From: Albula goreensis
Taxonomy: Eukaryota; Chordata; Actinopteri; Albuliformes; Albulidae
Reading direction: 5' to 3'
Length of the DNA stretch: 64,000 bases
NCBI GenBank assembly: GCA_022829145.1
Contig: CM040763.1
Coordinates: forward strand, 14,245,141-14,309,140
The position numbers and the translations under genes were made by a program. Shown one piece after another: positions 1-12,409 of the stretch (positions within the stretch are counted from its first letter, which is position 1; the number at the start of each line of letters is the position of its first letter). The notes under the pieces were generated by a model, which was not told where the DNA came from, did not search any database, and was given only the letters and a program-made list of their open reading frames with translations.

Positions 1-2380
1 CGATGTGTTTAATGAGACTAACATATGCAAAACCACACTGTGGTATACTGCAGGATGTGCACCCTCAGCGCTGAAAGCCTTTTCTGACATGCTTTGATGC
101 TAATATCTCCCTATGATTGACATCTATAAGGCTTAAGGATGGTGATCAGGGACTCGTGTACACTGAGTAGCAACTTATGCATGTTACTTTAACTAGTTTT
201 ATGTTGTCTGATGAGAGCGGGATGCATGCTGCCTTCTGTAGTGCTAAGAAAGGGTCTCCATGGGCCTGATGGTCACTAATGAAGGGCCTTGGCTAATGTG
301 TATCTGCCATAGGGATATTCTGTACAGGTTTACTGAAACTATCCACTCCTCCACTGTTATCTCTTTGTTAGTATCCTGTGCTTCTTAGTTGGCTGCACTG
401 TATATTATTTCATCAAATAATTTTGTGTTTTTTTTTTTTTTTTTTTTGTAAATTTGTTCTTTTTTTCTTTTTTATTTATGGAATCTTGGGTATAGCCTGT
501 TGGGAAGTGTGGGTGAGCATGAGTCATGAAGTATGCAGTAATATCATTTACAGGACAATTTATCATTTTCATGCAGATTCAGGGCGTATGTATTTCTCTA
601 TTAGTACTGCTGCAGAGAGATAATAGACAATAAAACTGACTGCGTAGGGAGTTCCCCTGTAGAGGAACTACAAACAAGCTACTGTATAAAAGGCACAGGA
701 CAGAACGTGAAGTTGTAATAATCCTCACACTCCTAGCTTCTTGTTCTCCAGATGAAGCATGATTTGATGTAGCAGGAGACTGAGGACAGGGCCTGTATCT
801 GATTTAACAAGAGTAAAAAAAAGCCTTTGTTGCTTGATTGATGGAGCAGAGTTAGGGCAGAAATAACCTTCAGGACTTGGAATTGTACATACAGTTTCAA
901 TATTTAACCATACGAGTAAATATTAAATGCTAGTGCTTTTGTTCCTCACTCAAATGCTTTGACAGGAGAAGTGAAACTTTTTCTTGTATGTAATTCAAAG
1001 AAAGTAAACTTTTGATCGGGGGATAGAGCTAGTCTTGGGAATGAAAATAGAAACTGCAAACCAGTGAGATTTCCCTGGGAGCAGAAGCAGCAAAGCAAAA
1101 CAAGTTCAAATTCATCTGTTCAATCTGACAAAATCTTGTTTGTGTTGTGTCTCGTGCTGAGACCTAGCACATTCAGATTGTAAAAATTTTGAGAGAGCTG
1201 GAAGTACCCAGATATAATTGTGAACTTGTTATAAACTGTCATTTCACCACAGCTGTACTCCTATCTAGCTACATTATTGTGAACTATTTATACAGCAGAT
1301 GATTCTTGTAATGTCTGTAGTAATCGTAGTTTTGCTCTGTACTGTGGTACTGTCATTACTGCGTAAACGGGCAAATGCTGTTTTGTAGGTTGTGTAAAGA
1401 ATGCTTGTAAGTCATCATAAATGTCATTATTTTATAATAACTAGTATGGGTGCCATGCCATCATCAGAGTATGCCATGAGTTGTGTTATCATTAAGAAAA
1501 ACCAGAATTGCACAACAGCATATCCATTTGTTGCTGGGGGTTCTCTGGAGGATCATATTGATTGGGCCGGAGGCTGAGGACTTAGCTGGGGGGTAAGAAT
1601 TCAGCATCGATACAGAATTTTATAAATCAGTGTCAGATTTTAGTAGGTTGTGTAAGTATAATATTGGTCCAGGTCAAGAGGGGATCATAGACGGTGTACT
1701 GCAGCCACGTTCATGAATTGATTGACAAAAGTATTATCAATGCCCAGATACTTTTTTTCGAACTATGTAGTTCACCAAAAACTAAATGATCAAAACATGC
1801 TAGAATAATAGTCAAATTTTCAGATAGCTGGCATGCCCTTAGTACATCAATGAAACACTAAGCACATGAAAAACTGGAAAAGGAAAGATAGACAATCAAA
1901 TTTAGAAAACACTCCAGTAAAAAATGTTAATAAAAATGTTAGATTGATGGTGAAACTTCCATCTTGGTAAGTTGCTTTGAAATAATTTATTCTTTCATTT
2001 ATTTATCATTACCACTACCATCATCACCATCCTAAGGTACCATTGTCAAATTCTACCAAAGTGACTCTTATTATATTGTAAGTGAATTTACACTGCATAT
2101 TCTGTGGGGCCGTAACCATAAAATAAATAGCTGACAAAACATTTAACACAGGGAGCTTCATTTTTCAGAAATACTATCGCTATTACTATGTCCTCAGTAA
2201 CTGATAAGAATTTTTCACTTTCTTGGAGAATATTAACATTTTTATTCAAGAGACTGTTCAAGAGACTCTTACTAAAGCAGTTTCCTTTAGTTGCTGAGGT
2301 CCCCTTCTGCAATATTTGCTCTATATGTCACAGATATCTGCAGTCATTACTGAAGCATAAAAGACAGTTACAAACGGAGA
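1..2380. other. AT-rich non-coding DNA
   Basis: No exon, RNA gene or recognisable transposon is seen. It holds a T20 tract at 428-447 and a short (CAT)n-like stretch near 2005-2035. The 81-codon frame at 378-623 is largely translation of the T tract. Confidence 0.5.
428..447. repeat. Poly(T) tract
   Basis: Twenty consecutive T on the plus strand, followed by a further T-rich run to about 476. It may be the reverse-complement tail of an old retroposon, but no body is recognisable. Confidence 0.8.
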
Positions 2381-2388
2381 GAGGGCTT

Positions 2389-2433
2389 GGGGGGAAGGGT
2401 GGTTTTGGGAGTGGGGTGGGGGGGGGGGCGGGC
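2389..2433 (+). other. G-rich tract, G-quadruplex motif
   Basis: Successive runs G6, G3, G3, G4, G9-10 and G3 with short loops, on the plus strand. This satisfies the usual four-run G-quadruplex pattern. It directly precedes the complex island at 2520-2880. Confidence 0.6.
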
Positions 2434-2519
2434 GTTTGAGGATGATACCTCCTGTTGGGTTCCTTTTCTCCTACTGGCAGAGTACAGAGCCATCTAGGAG
2501 GCTTGGCACCCATAGCTTG

Positions 2520-2880
2520 GAGCTGATTAAGGCGCAGACATAGCGCAGAGGCCTAATAAAGCCTGTAATTTGCAGGAAGGTGTGACCGGACTGGATAACT
2601 AGGCCTCATCTTGATGTTTATGCCGCAGCTAACCGCTTTCATCCATCGCAGGTTGTTATTTATCCCAGATGCAGGGGTGGTCTTGCACAGTCCCGTGAAC
2701 ACCATCCATTCTGGAGTCTTAATTAAACCATGCTAATTAGAGGGAAATAATGGCGCTAAATTATGTTGTGCTCTGCCATTAACCAGGCCAAATGACACGG
2801 GACCCAGACATGAAAACGACAAGGACACTGCCAAAGGCTCTTTGAGTTACATCAGCATTATCAAGATATCAAAGGTAAAT
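2520..2880. promoter_or_regulatory. Candidate conserved non-coding element
   Basis: Complex sequence of higher GC than its flanks, free of simple repeats. It carries homeodomain-type cores (TTAATTAA near 2720, CTAATTAG near 2734) and several mixed motifs without long ORFs. This is the profile of a developmental enhancer, but conservation was not tested. Confidence 0.3.
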
Positions 2881-2964
2881 TTTTCAGCAAGTGCGTAATG
2901 CCAATTACATTATTCATTTTTTGAACAAGCTTACAGAGAACATAATTCTTGGCTTCACTTTGAC

Positions 2965-3025
2965 AGAGCCAGATTTGTACCGGGGCAGTTCAGGTAAAAC
3001 AACTTGCTTAAGGGTACATCCAGGA
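2965..3025. mobile_element. Degraded V-SINE-like core fragment
   Basis: Contains a decayed version of the fish SINE core seen better at 21375-21500: 'cagttcaggtaaaacaactt' and then 'gcttaagggtac'. Only about 60 bp is alignable by eye. Confidence 0.25.
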
Positions 3026-3477
3026 TAAGGTATCGGCTCCCTCCAGGCCCAGGAGGATTTTAACAAGCAGACCTGATGCTGCCCAAATCACACACACTAT
3101 CACACCCGCTAACAGGGGCATTACTTTGTGATTAAATCCATACTATTATATCTCTGCAGGACTTCTGTCTTCTTTGCTGTGACTTAGGTTCATGTGAGGA
3201 CAGCAAAGAGTTGCAAATGTACAGTATACCCTTTATGGAAGTAAGCACATAATAGGAACTTGGATGTCTCTCTGCCCTAGCAGATCTCTTCAGTTGAAAT
3301 TGCACTTCTGCTGGGTATAAAGCATTACAATGAGCTGCCATAAGTGCATGTGTAATAACACCATGTCCGAGAAGATGAAGCGAGAGAGAGCAGGTATAGT
3401 AGACTCTGGCATGCAGACTGGAAGTTCTAGGAGTCTCCTGAATTGTAGCCTTGAATCCTGAAGTCCTCGCGCTCACT

Positions 3478-3667
3478 GAACACCTCTGTTTTATTGAAAT
3501 CTCCCGTGAGATTTACTGACTCACGTAGATAAGCTCTCACAGAACACCTCAGTTTCATTGAAATCTTCTGCAAGATTCACTGGTTTGTGCTGTCTACTGC
3601 CAAAGAACACCTCTGTTATATATAAATCTCCAGAAAGATTCTCTAGTTCAAGCATTTCCTGCAACCG
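3478..3667 (+). repeat. Three-unit tandem repeat of about 63 bp
   Basis: Three diverged direct repeats each start with GAACACCTC: 3478-3541, 3542-3604 and 3605-3667. Each carries a small inverted repeat at the same place: AATCTC/GAGATT, AATCTT/AAGATT and AATCTC/AAGATT. The array is directly followed by a C13 tract at 3678-3690. Confidence 0.75.
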
Positions 3668-3677
3668 CCAATCCCTG

Positions 3678-3690
3678 CCCCCCCCCCCCC
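3678..3690. repeat. Poly(C) tract
   Basis: Thirteen consecutive C immediately after the 63-bp tandem array. Confidence 0.8.
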
Positions 3691-4790
3691 GCCAACGGGT
3701 GTCTCCCTGAAATGCACCCCTGTGTCTCCTGGAGCTAGCTTTCGTCAGTTTGCTGTCAGGGTATGCTTACATAAAGACCTTTTGATGTTTTAATGATGTA
3801 ATATCCTACCATCTGAAGACAGTGATAAGCATGTTTGATTCAGCAGCAGTCAACTTGCATTTAGTGATAAAAAAAATACTGTTATCACAGCAATGCATAG
3901 TACAGTGAATCATTTCATATTATTACAGGACACTGCTGCTTAAAATCCCCTTTAAAACAAGGGGAGAAGATGAAACTCCCTTTTGTCTTTTTTTTTACAG
4001 ATTAAGAAAGTATAACCCAATATTAATTCATTCAAACCTAAATGTATCAAAGATGATGTCTGTAAACAGTGTTGTCTAAAAGCAATTAAACTGGCACGAT
4101 TGTCAAGTGACAAAGGAATCCACCCTGCACCACTTCACAGCAGATGTTTGTGTTTAATATTTTAGTTTGTTATAAACAGCATGGCTCTCCTTAAACAGCC
4201 TTTACTCTAAAATGTTTCCTAGTAGTACTTTTGACTGATTAGTTCATGCCTCAGGCCAAGATTTGCACACAAGTCTAATTTTATTAGCTTGTACAGTCCT
4301 GACTGAAACTGTGAAGTGCTCATCCTGTAGCTGTATACTCACAAGGAAAGATGTAAGTGGCCATACATGGCAGGTTTGAAACTGCATTTATTTCTTTATG
4401 CAGAAAATCATTACAATCGCAATATCTCAAGATGTGTGAATTCACTGCCCATTCGGCAAACATGCACTGCAAACTTGTGGCATTGACATTCTAACAACGC
4501 AGTATAACTCCCACTCAAAGAACACACCAGAGCTGTCAGGATTTTAGATGCTTTTCGGCCTTTCCAAGAATAAAATAAACAATCTCTCCCCTTTTTTCAG
4601 CTGAAACTTCTGTTAATGTGATTTAATTCAAATTCCAAATGGGTGTGTTTGTGTGTGCGTGTGTGCACACGCCAAATTGAACTATATTTGGTACTGCCAT
4701 TTCAGTGCAGTGTAGTAATTCTGCCCTCAGAAAGACAGTGCAATGAAATGCAATAGCTGAGAGTCACACATGGCACCAAGAGAAACAAAA
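3691..4790. other. AT-rich non-coding DNA
   Basis: No gene is seen. It includes an imperfect GT/GC alternating run at about 4645-4671. Confidence 0.5.
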
Positions 4791-5010
4791 GATGGAAATC
4801 GGATATTTGTGGGCCGGGGGGTCCAATAAGTGAATTTCTCAGTCGGCACAATTTCTCCATCGCTGAGTGTTTTTGTGGAAAGGTTTATCCTGTTCCAGGA
4901 GGTGTTGTTATTTCCTGGCTTGGGCTTCAGGGATGAAAAAGACACTGCATGTCACAGTAAGACTGCGTTAACCTCACTTTCACTCAAGACGCTTATCACA
5001 GAACCTGTGT
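4790..5010. promoter_or_regulatory. Weak candidate non-coding element
   Basis: A moderately complex island with balanced base composition between AT-rich flanks. On the plus strand a GTGAGT donor-like site follows CTGTGTAG at 5012, ending a 60-codon frame, but the frame has no recognisable content or acceptor. Treated as non-coding. Confidence 0.15.
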
Positions 5011-5865
5011 AGGTGAGTTTGGTGTCGGAATTGTCTCACAACGAAGGGGAAGTGTATTTGTGATTCAGTCAGCACTGGTGTGGGCTGGGAGACTTTTGGT
5101 GCTTTATCAGACATTGAGAATCACTGAAGAGTGAAGGGCCTCAGTGATGGATCTTCAGACCCACCATACCTCACTCAGTTCATTAAAGATACTTCCATCA
5201 TCCGTTGACTGGTCAGAGCAGTATGACAGTGAAATTGATAGGAAAACTCGGCACAAAGACGTCTTATAAGACAGGGACAGTTCACAATAGGATTACATCA
5301 GTTTACAGATTCATTTCTCCAAATTTGCCTTCTCCCTAAGCCTCAAGTGACCCATTCACAGCCCACTCCAGTCCCCTGTCGCATCAGTTTAAGATGAATC
5401 CTTGGGCTTGATTCAACTGAATACATTTAGGAGTCAATTTACTACAATCCCAAATAAGGGGCGTTATTTTGTATCCTCACCCAAAATATTTATATAAATA
5501 TAAGTATATGCGCTTTTGTTCATACAAACCAATCGTGAGTCCACACTGCAGTCTTTTTAAAACCATTTCTAATGCAGTCAGAACAGATTTCGGTCCCTTG
5601 AAGAGATTATACAATTCTTTCTTAAAATGAAAAGATCAAATTCCCTAAGGCATGCTGTCTGGTCTCTAATAAAATATAACATTGTCAAAGAAAACTGTGT
5701 TTTAATGTAAATTCCTTTTTGATTGAGTTGCATAAACCTTAAGGAGACTAAGAGAATTGAAAGCTTGAATTTAGCCCTTAGTCTTTTTATGATGGTGAGT
5801 TAGCACATTTCCAACTGAATGTTAATCTAGCGTTGTGCAAAAAGGGACCATCAGTGTATTGCTAA
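5011..5865. other. AT-rich non-coding DNA
   Basis: Nothing recognisable beyond an AT run near 5485-5515. Confidence 0.5.
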
Positions 5866-6190
5866 AAAATTAACAATGAACGTTTAATTCATTAACCTGC
5901 TTGTGAATCAATTAACAGCAAATCAGATCTGTTTGTAACTGTTTTGCAGAGTGCAGAGAGACTAGACTAATATCCCACCAGCCAACCAGAGAATGTGGTG
6001 CGGCATATGAATATGATTTCACAAGCAAATCTGTTGTAAGCAGACGCTTAATAATCACGCTGGATTGTGATGCATAAATCCTGAACTCTACAGGGAAATT
6101 GAAAACATATAGTGTACTTAAACATTTCCGCTGATGATTAATGTGCCGGGCTTACGCGGAGTATTTTTTCAGCCCAATAACTGGGTGGTT
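5866..6190. promoter_or_regulatory. Candidate conserved non-coding element, left half
   Basis: Dense in homeodomain-like cores: TTTAATTC and CAATTAAC near 5880-5925, and TTAATAATC and GATTAATG further on. It passes without a break into the CpG island at 6292-6474, so the two probably form one regulatory unit. Confidence 0.3.
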
Positions 6191-6291
6191 AAGACCAGGC
6201 CTGACGTGAGTAATGCCCCCGACAAAGTGTCAGGCGCTGGGAGGAACAGCCACCTGCCCAGGAGAGGGCTGGAGATGGATGGTTAGGGGAG

Positions 6292-6474
6292 CGTTCGGAG
6301 TGAGTCACCGATCTGCCTCCTGCGGGCCCTGGGCCCCGCGGCGCGGGATCCGGAGACACATTGCCGCCCACGGCCATTAGAACATGAGCGACCCATCAGG
6401 ATGCCCCGGCCGGGCGATTAATCAGCGCCCGCGGCACACGCCGCTCGCCCCCTCGTGCCAGGACAACCAGGACG
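6292..6474. promoter_or_regulatory. Small CpG island
   Basis: I count 23 CpG dinucleotides in about 180 bp, with runs such as CCCCGCGGCGCGGG and GCCCCGGCCGGGCG, against very low CpG density in the flanks. No long clean exon or TATA box is seen. It may be an unmethylated enhancer core or the promoter of an unannotated transcript. Confidence 0.5.
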
Positions 6475-6574
6475 GCTGCATTGCCTCCCACTTAGCGCCT
6501 CTTATTTGCTTACCAGACAACCGTATCCTAGGCAACCTGCAGAGCACAAAATTAACATACCACCCATGCAGCCA

Positions 6575-6650
6575 GAGGTATTTACTAGAGGAATTCAGGT
6601 TAAGTACCTTGTTCATGAGGGCAACAGCAGTGCCATCCATGGATTTGTGC
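6575..6650. mobile_element. V-SINE-like remnant
   Basis: Carries the recurring fish SINE core: 'gaattcaggttaagtacctt', then 'gttcatgagggcaacagcag'. The same order of motifs occurs at 21440-21480. Head and tail are not recognisable. A GTGAGT donor-like site at 6663-6668 follows but has no exon. Confidence 0.4.
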
Positions 6651-6669
6651 CTAGGTGCTGGAGGTGAGT

Positions 6670-9275
6670 TCACTAATCACTCCACCAGCCCGCCATACCA
6701 AGTAGTGAATCACACAGAAGCATTGTAATATTCCAGACCGATATAAAATTCACAGTTTTTTTTGTTCAGCTTCTCAATAGTAACATCATAAAACGCGCTA
6801 TTCATCCCTAGCAATTACCCTGATTCAGTTAGTTTCTCCCAGCACAGCATTTTGTTTACAATGTGGTATAAATCAAAAGCGTTTTATTTCCCTGTTCTCA
6901 CATTGCATTTTATAATATACTGGAGAGAAAGTATATAATTATATTACACTAAGTTTTAAATTGCAGAGAAAATGTTTGTTTTGGTGACTAATGATCAGTG
7001 GTAAAAACAGTGAAGGAGTTCCAATATCAATGTGATGCTTTTGTCTGTGTTCACCATGTCAAACCCAGGACCCTGTTTTATTGTCTCTGTTTTCATGTGT
7101 ACAGAATACAGTGTAATGAGAGTTACTGGATTTATCTCCTGTGAAATAACATTTGACAGAGTGTAGCTACACGATCTAAGAATCACATTTGTTACATATC
7201 ACCAACCCCTCCAATGACCATAAGTCTGGGTCATTAATTATTATCTTTTATGGAGTACAACATATTCTCTGTGACTTTCATCAACTGTGATAAAGGTAAA
7301 TGCTGAGCTGTGAGCTCTATAATAAGTTGCTGATGCACAAATGTTTGCTGCGTTGAGTGTTGTGTCCTGTCAGATGCCAAAATGGAGGCATTTTGATATC
7401 CTCTGCAACCACATACAAAAAATGATGGTCCTGTATTTTTTGGGCTGAAATACAATTTTCAGTCTTTCACCGTGACAAAGCTTTTATTGTTGAAATGCAC
7501 TTTGTCGCGTAGTTTCTAAATTGAAGTCACAGAGAGAACCACCTGCCGAGCCTTTCTCCAGTTCTTTGGCCAGGTGTTACACAGTGTGCAATCTACCAAA
7601 CCTAACGTCTCCTCCAAGGATAATATTATCATTGGCTGCAAGACTGTTGTTTCAGCCAAAGTGAAGAACATCCCAGTGTTTGCCTTGGGAGCTGTTTTTC
7701 GTTAGAGAAAGTGACCCCCAGCTGTCCTGGCTATTTTTATTTCTCTTGTCTTCTGAAAAATACTAGAATGAGCATCATGTCGTCTCTTATTCTCCCCTAG
7801 CCTATGACTTTTTGATTGCATCCACATCAGTGGTCCTGCATTGTTTATTGGTGTGATTAAATGGACTCATTTACCCAAAACACCGTATGAATGAGGGAAG
7901 CTCAGTCGACCACTGAAGCAGATCATTAATCCTGCACGGGATTGGATGGTTTCCATCATAACCATATGCACTGGAGAAGCATGTGAGAGATGGAGGGGAG
8001 GCGGTGAGACAGAGGTAGACTTATGCTTCTCAGTGCAGGGGATCACTCTGTGTGTCAGCACACTCAAGCCTTTCCCAGCCCTAGGAAGATGGAGGAGTGG
8101 CTGCCAGGGCTCTTTGATTGCTGAAGCTGCTTTCTGCAGAACAGTAGCCACCTGTCATTTTTATCTGCAGAAAGCATGCTTGGGCTGGTGAAGTGGCTGG
8201 AGGTATACACCATGTGTTTACAGGTGGTAATGTAACACAGAGGGTGAGAATGAGGAGGTCGGGCTGCCCCTCCACCCAGTTATAACATACCAGGGACTGA
8301 ACCTTTAGTTTTTTAACCAATATATGAATGTTGCAAGTTGTACAATGTACATTTTAAAACCTTGAACAAACACATCAACAAATAATATGCAGCAAAAATA
8401 TGTATCTCATTAACTTTTTAGTCATATGATTAGATAAAATACCAATCAAATTGGAGGTTTTATTTTATTAATGGAGGGTTGAGTTGCCCAGATAGAGTAA
8501 TAAAAATTGTACTGGTAATTCCATAGAAAATTTGATTCAGCAAAACATACAACATGAATTATATTTACTCTGCTTCATCCAGCTGTAATGCAAGATATAC
8601 ACTTATTAATGAAGACTAAAACAGGATATGGATAAACAGTGGTTTTAAATGTCAAATATGAGATTTCTAACAAACATTAATCAATCAGTCCAACTGCAGT
8701 GTGTATGCTTTTAATTGCAAAATGAGGTGGGCCCAATAACATTGTGAAATATATCAATGACAATAAGCAGGGAGTAAAAACCATAATGGAAATACAAGAA
8801 ATGATGCATATTAAAATGATGCAGCAAGGATGGAAATAGTGAACTCTTCAAAAAAGGAAAATGTAGGATTTTTACTGAAATGTACAAAACTGTGGTTGTC
8901 ACAACAAAAGATCCAATTATACATCATAAAAATACACCCTTAGAATATCATGTATATGAAAACCCTAAATGTATTTTGTGATCTATAATGATATTAGAAT
9001 CATTTTTATGACATGCTAATGAAGTTTTCATGCCTTTTTATGAAAGCTTAAGCATAATATGCTTTGTGTGCGTAGTTACTGTAGTAGATTACCAGCTGCA
9101 CAAATGTTGGTTGGTTTGCCATTGTTTTTCTACCTTTAAATATTTTGAGAATATTAACACTGAAATGTTTTTTTTCCTCCTTTTTTTGCATAGTTTTGTT
9201 GCAAATCTAAATGGCCCAATTAGTGTATATCTGTTCCTCTCTGTGATTTTCCCATGCTGTTTTGCATGCCTATTT
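6670..9275. other. Non-coding DNA, mostly AT-rich
   Basis: No gene is recognised. A more complex stretch at about 7500-7740 could be a short conserved element. 8310-9200 is strongly AT-rich. Frames of up to 94 codons at 7860-8320 overlap on both strands and look accidental. Confidence 0.45.
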
Positions 9276-9342
9276 TACTTTCCTTTGATGGCTGCTTCCA
9301 TTTGCCCTGCTGCTACAGTACGCCCAGATCGCTTGCGTTTAG

Positions 9343-9356
9343 CTGCCCCCTGCGGT
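9343..9356 (-). promoter_or_regulatory. CTCF-like motif
   Basis: CTGCCCCCTGCGGT matches 12 of 14 positions of the reverse complement of the CTCF core (CCASYAGRKGGCRS). It sits inside the 9.3 kb island. Confidence 0.3.
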
Positions 9357-9550
9357 GATGCAGTCAGGCGTGCAGGTGTCGGCATACCTCGTATGCGGTG
9401 GCAGGAGCATGCCTGTGGCACAGGCGCGGTGGGTTTACGTCTTCATCTGCAGGCGCTGCCAAACCCTGCGTAATTGACTCGCCAATCAGTGGGAAATGGC
9501 CTGATTACACTTACAGCTAATTGCAGCATTGGCTGCTGGAAGATGTTTGT

Positions 9551-9577
9551 GGGGAAGGGTGAAGGGGAGTTGGGGGG
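9551..9577 (+). other. G-quadruplex motif
   Basis: Runs of G4, G3, G4 and G6 separated by AA, TGAA and AGTT on the plus strand. Confidence 0.55.
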
Positions 9578-9640
9578 TGAGTGTGTGTGCGTACCCCTTT
9601 CAATTAAAACCTCATTAACATCCAATTAAACCCTGTGTAT

Positions 9641-10115
9641 GACAAAAAGCCTGGGCGCAGCTTTGGAACTGCTACCCTGCCTTCTCCGAGCCGAGTCAAA
9701 TTGACTGACACCTGTCAGGCGTTTCTCAGCAGTCTTCTGTTCTCTGGGCACATCGCACAGATGTCCCAAATTTACACTGACTAATGCTGTTTACTGTGGC
9801 TGAGTGTGAGGCGCTCATTGCCTGCATGTTCCCCCATGTACCGTGCCAGCGAGAGCTGACCCTGCACCCCTCAAAGCCGCACACATCTAATTACTGCGTG
9901 CAACTGCAGTGACAGGGCAGTACTTGGAGGGTCGAGGCCTGGGCTCACAGGAGGGATGTTTACAGGAAGTGGGTGCAGTGAGATGGCTCCAAAGTGACCA
10001 AAGAATGGCAAGCAATGGAAACGTGATATCGAACTGACAACACTGCCTTGCCCAGATGCAGAACCCAAGACACTGCACAATGATGTATACTACATTCAGT
10101 GTTGTTCATGAGTAT
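9641..10115. other. Non-coding DNA of average composition
   Basis: No gene is seen. Two overlapping minus-strand frames of 60-70 codons at 9871-10080 are shadows of each other, without start context or splice signals. Confidence 0.45.
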
Positions 10116-10118
10116 GTT

Positions 10119-10151
10119 TTTTTTTTTTTGTTTTTTTTGCGGGGGGGGGGT
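10119..10151. repeat. Compound T/G homopolymer run
   Basis: T-rich run, G, T run, GC, then ten G. It is probably a replication-slippage hotspot and a likely assembly-error site. Confidence 0.7.
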
Positions 10152-10810
10152 TCTTTTATAAAATTGATCATGTTTTCAGTATGCAGTAAATGTACAGTAA
10201 TCTAGTAGATTCTGTATAGTATTACTAGTCATAATAGGTCAGTACAGTGCAAAATTTACAGGACAAAGGGTATTGTCTTCCATCCATCTCTGTGTTATTT
10301 TTGGGGATGTCCTGGGCAAATGTTGTTTTGGCAGAACTGGAGTGAGCTTGGGGTAATTTTCTTGGAGGCAGAGGGGTTACATTTGTGGAAAGTTTGGGAT
10401 CCACCAGCTGGATCTCCACTGGTCCCCTGCTCACTGGAGTACTCCAGTATACTCCATGCGTCTCCTGACCCAGCTCAAACGTGTCAGCCGTTTACAGCCA
10501 AACTGTTGTGCATTGCCTCTCCTAGTTTCATGCTACAATGCACCAATTACTTTTGATATGGAGGTGAAGACAAATGAAAAGACAGCAGGGGAACCTCGCC
10601 GATGCAGGGTTCTTTCACTGCCTGTGGATGTGAGTAAATCTAACTCTGTTAGGATATTGGTAAGACTGCATTGTTCAATTTTTTTACTTTGATACCAGAA
10701 TTGGGATTTTGTTCTTAAAAAATGTCACAGCTGCAACTGTTTTAAACAGTTTAGAGTTTTCCATCACTCCAAATTATTCATTTTTTCAGCATTCTACATT
10801 TTAGAGGAAT

Positions 10811-10838
10811 AATTTTCTGTTCGCAATTTTCTGTTCGC
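10811..10838 (+). repeat. Perfect 14-bp tandem duplication
   Basis: AATTTTCTGTTCGC occurs twice head to tail without a gap. It is a recent short duplication of no obvious function. Confidence 0.8.
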
Positions 10839-12392
10839 ATTTCTGTTTAATTGTGCCGGTTTATATTTGCCAGTTGTGACATTTAAGTTAGCATGTGGCA
10901 TGGCGCTTCACACAAGAAGCAATGCAGTTTAAATTTGTATCCCTCCAATTCATTTGCCAGAAAGCCTACTCCATACCACATGCCACACTGTACTACAGGA
11001 GAGTTTTTCTAGTTACAGTATTGGTGTGTTTCTCTATGTTAACAGCTCTTATGTTGATTGTCTTGTGTGTTCTTATAAGGGACTCTTTCCATGGTACCCT
11101 GATGAACTCTGCTTGACCTAAACCCACTTTAACTTTAGTCTCACAGTACTTGGATTCCCATTGCTCGCCAAGTAATGATGTAACCAAGGTTTGAACCTGT
11201 CATATCATGCCAACAGGGCTCAGCTTATGCTTGTGGCAAAAGTATTGACCAGCTGAAATGAGTTCCCATTCCACATATTATCCTCATTATCTTCTCACAG
11301 GCAAGTAACACCCCTCAAGCACATGTCAACCAACTGTTATACAACAGCTATTGTGTAGCATGAGGGAAAAACATATTACAGATTCTGTTTTTCCTCAAAG
11401 GTGGTGTTGTAGCTTGTTAGTGGTGTTGTTGTGAAATATCTCAATTTTTTATGGACACACATCTCAGATCCGATAGATGTAACAAATCCACTACATCAAC
11501 AAGATAGGATTATTGATATTTGTCTTCGGGGAAAATTTAACAGTGTGGTAACTGTGTATTCATCTTCACCTCTAATTTGAGAACACAGAAATTCACTTTG
11601 TTTATTGCGATAAGGAGTGCGGTCTTATAACATTTTTCCATGCCAGATTTGATATTTATTCTGCAATGAAAAATTTCCCCAAACTAGTATTCTGAGGCAT
11701 TTTCAGTTTTAATTCATGGACTGATGTTTAAGAGCAGAGCAAATAAGCTTCCAATCAAGGTACTCTATTTAGTCTCTCAGTAAATTGATATATTGTTTGT
11801 CTGCTGGTGGGATTCCTTTTTTGTTAAACAACAGCAGGGAAGGTAACAAGCTGAGTGGAAAATCTCCAAATTCCACTCCTCATACATTTAACTGCTGTGG
11901 CAGAGAAAACATTTCTCAACCTCAGTTTCCGCTGCAAGTTTTGCATTTCGCTATATAAATTCAGGAAAGATATAATTTTTATAGTCAAAAGTGAATTGAA
12001 ATGAATGGAAAGACATTTATATATCATTTTATTATACTAATTATTCATTATATTACCATAATATAATATAATTTATTATATGAATACTATTATGCTAATA
12101 AAAAGTCTGGCCACAAATAATATTTTGTACTCTTTTGTATTTTGTTAAATTATTAAATTATTTTTAAACCAAGTTACTTGAATTACAGCACAAAAAGGAT
12201 CAATGCTAGAAAAGGCCAAACTAAAACTATGCCTTTGCTAACTATAACATGATATGTGGTCAGTTTGGCTGGTTTATACAAATAGCACAATTGTCATTAA
12301 GATTCCTGTAAAACAGATATGCTATGTGTGCGAATGTATTTTATGTCCTATTGGTTATTCATTTTCAAAATGAAGGCTTACAGAATGCATTG

Positions 12393-12409
12393 TTTTTTTT
12401 TTTTTTTTT
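12393..12409. repeat. Poly(T) tract
   Basis: About seventeen consecutive T on the plus strand. Confidence 0.75.

Larger units (their letters stand above)
9280..9640. promoter_or_regulatory. GC-rich candidate regulatory island
   Basis: CpG-bearing complex sequence at 9320-9480 is followed by homeodomain-like TAATTGAC, CTAATTGC and CAATTAAA cores. It contains a CTCF-like site (9343-9356) and a four-run G tract (9551-9577). An overlapping 147-codon plus-strand frame starts in T-rich DNA and is judged accidental. Confidence 0.35.

Noticed and set aside
3478..3667. CRISPR-like repeat array
   Set aside because: Three diverged contiguous units without unique spacers, in vertebrate-type DNA; this is an ordinary tandem repeat.
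9030..9473. 147-codon plus-strand frame
   Set aside because: Starts in T-rich DNA giving a Phe/Cys/Leu-rich peptide and then runs into a GC island; the abrupt change in composition shows it is not one protein.
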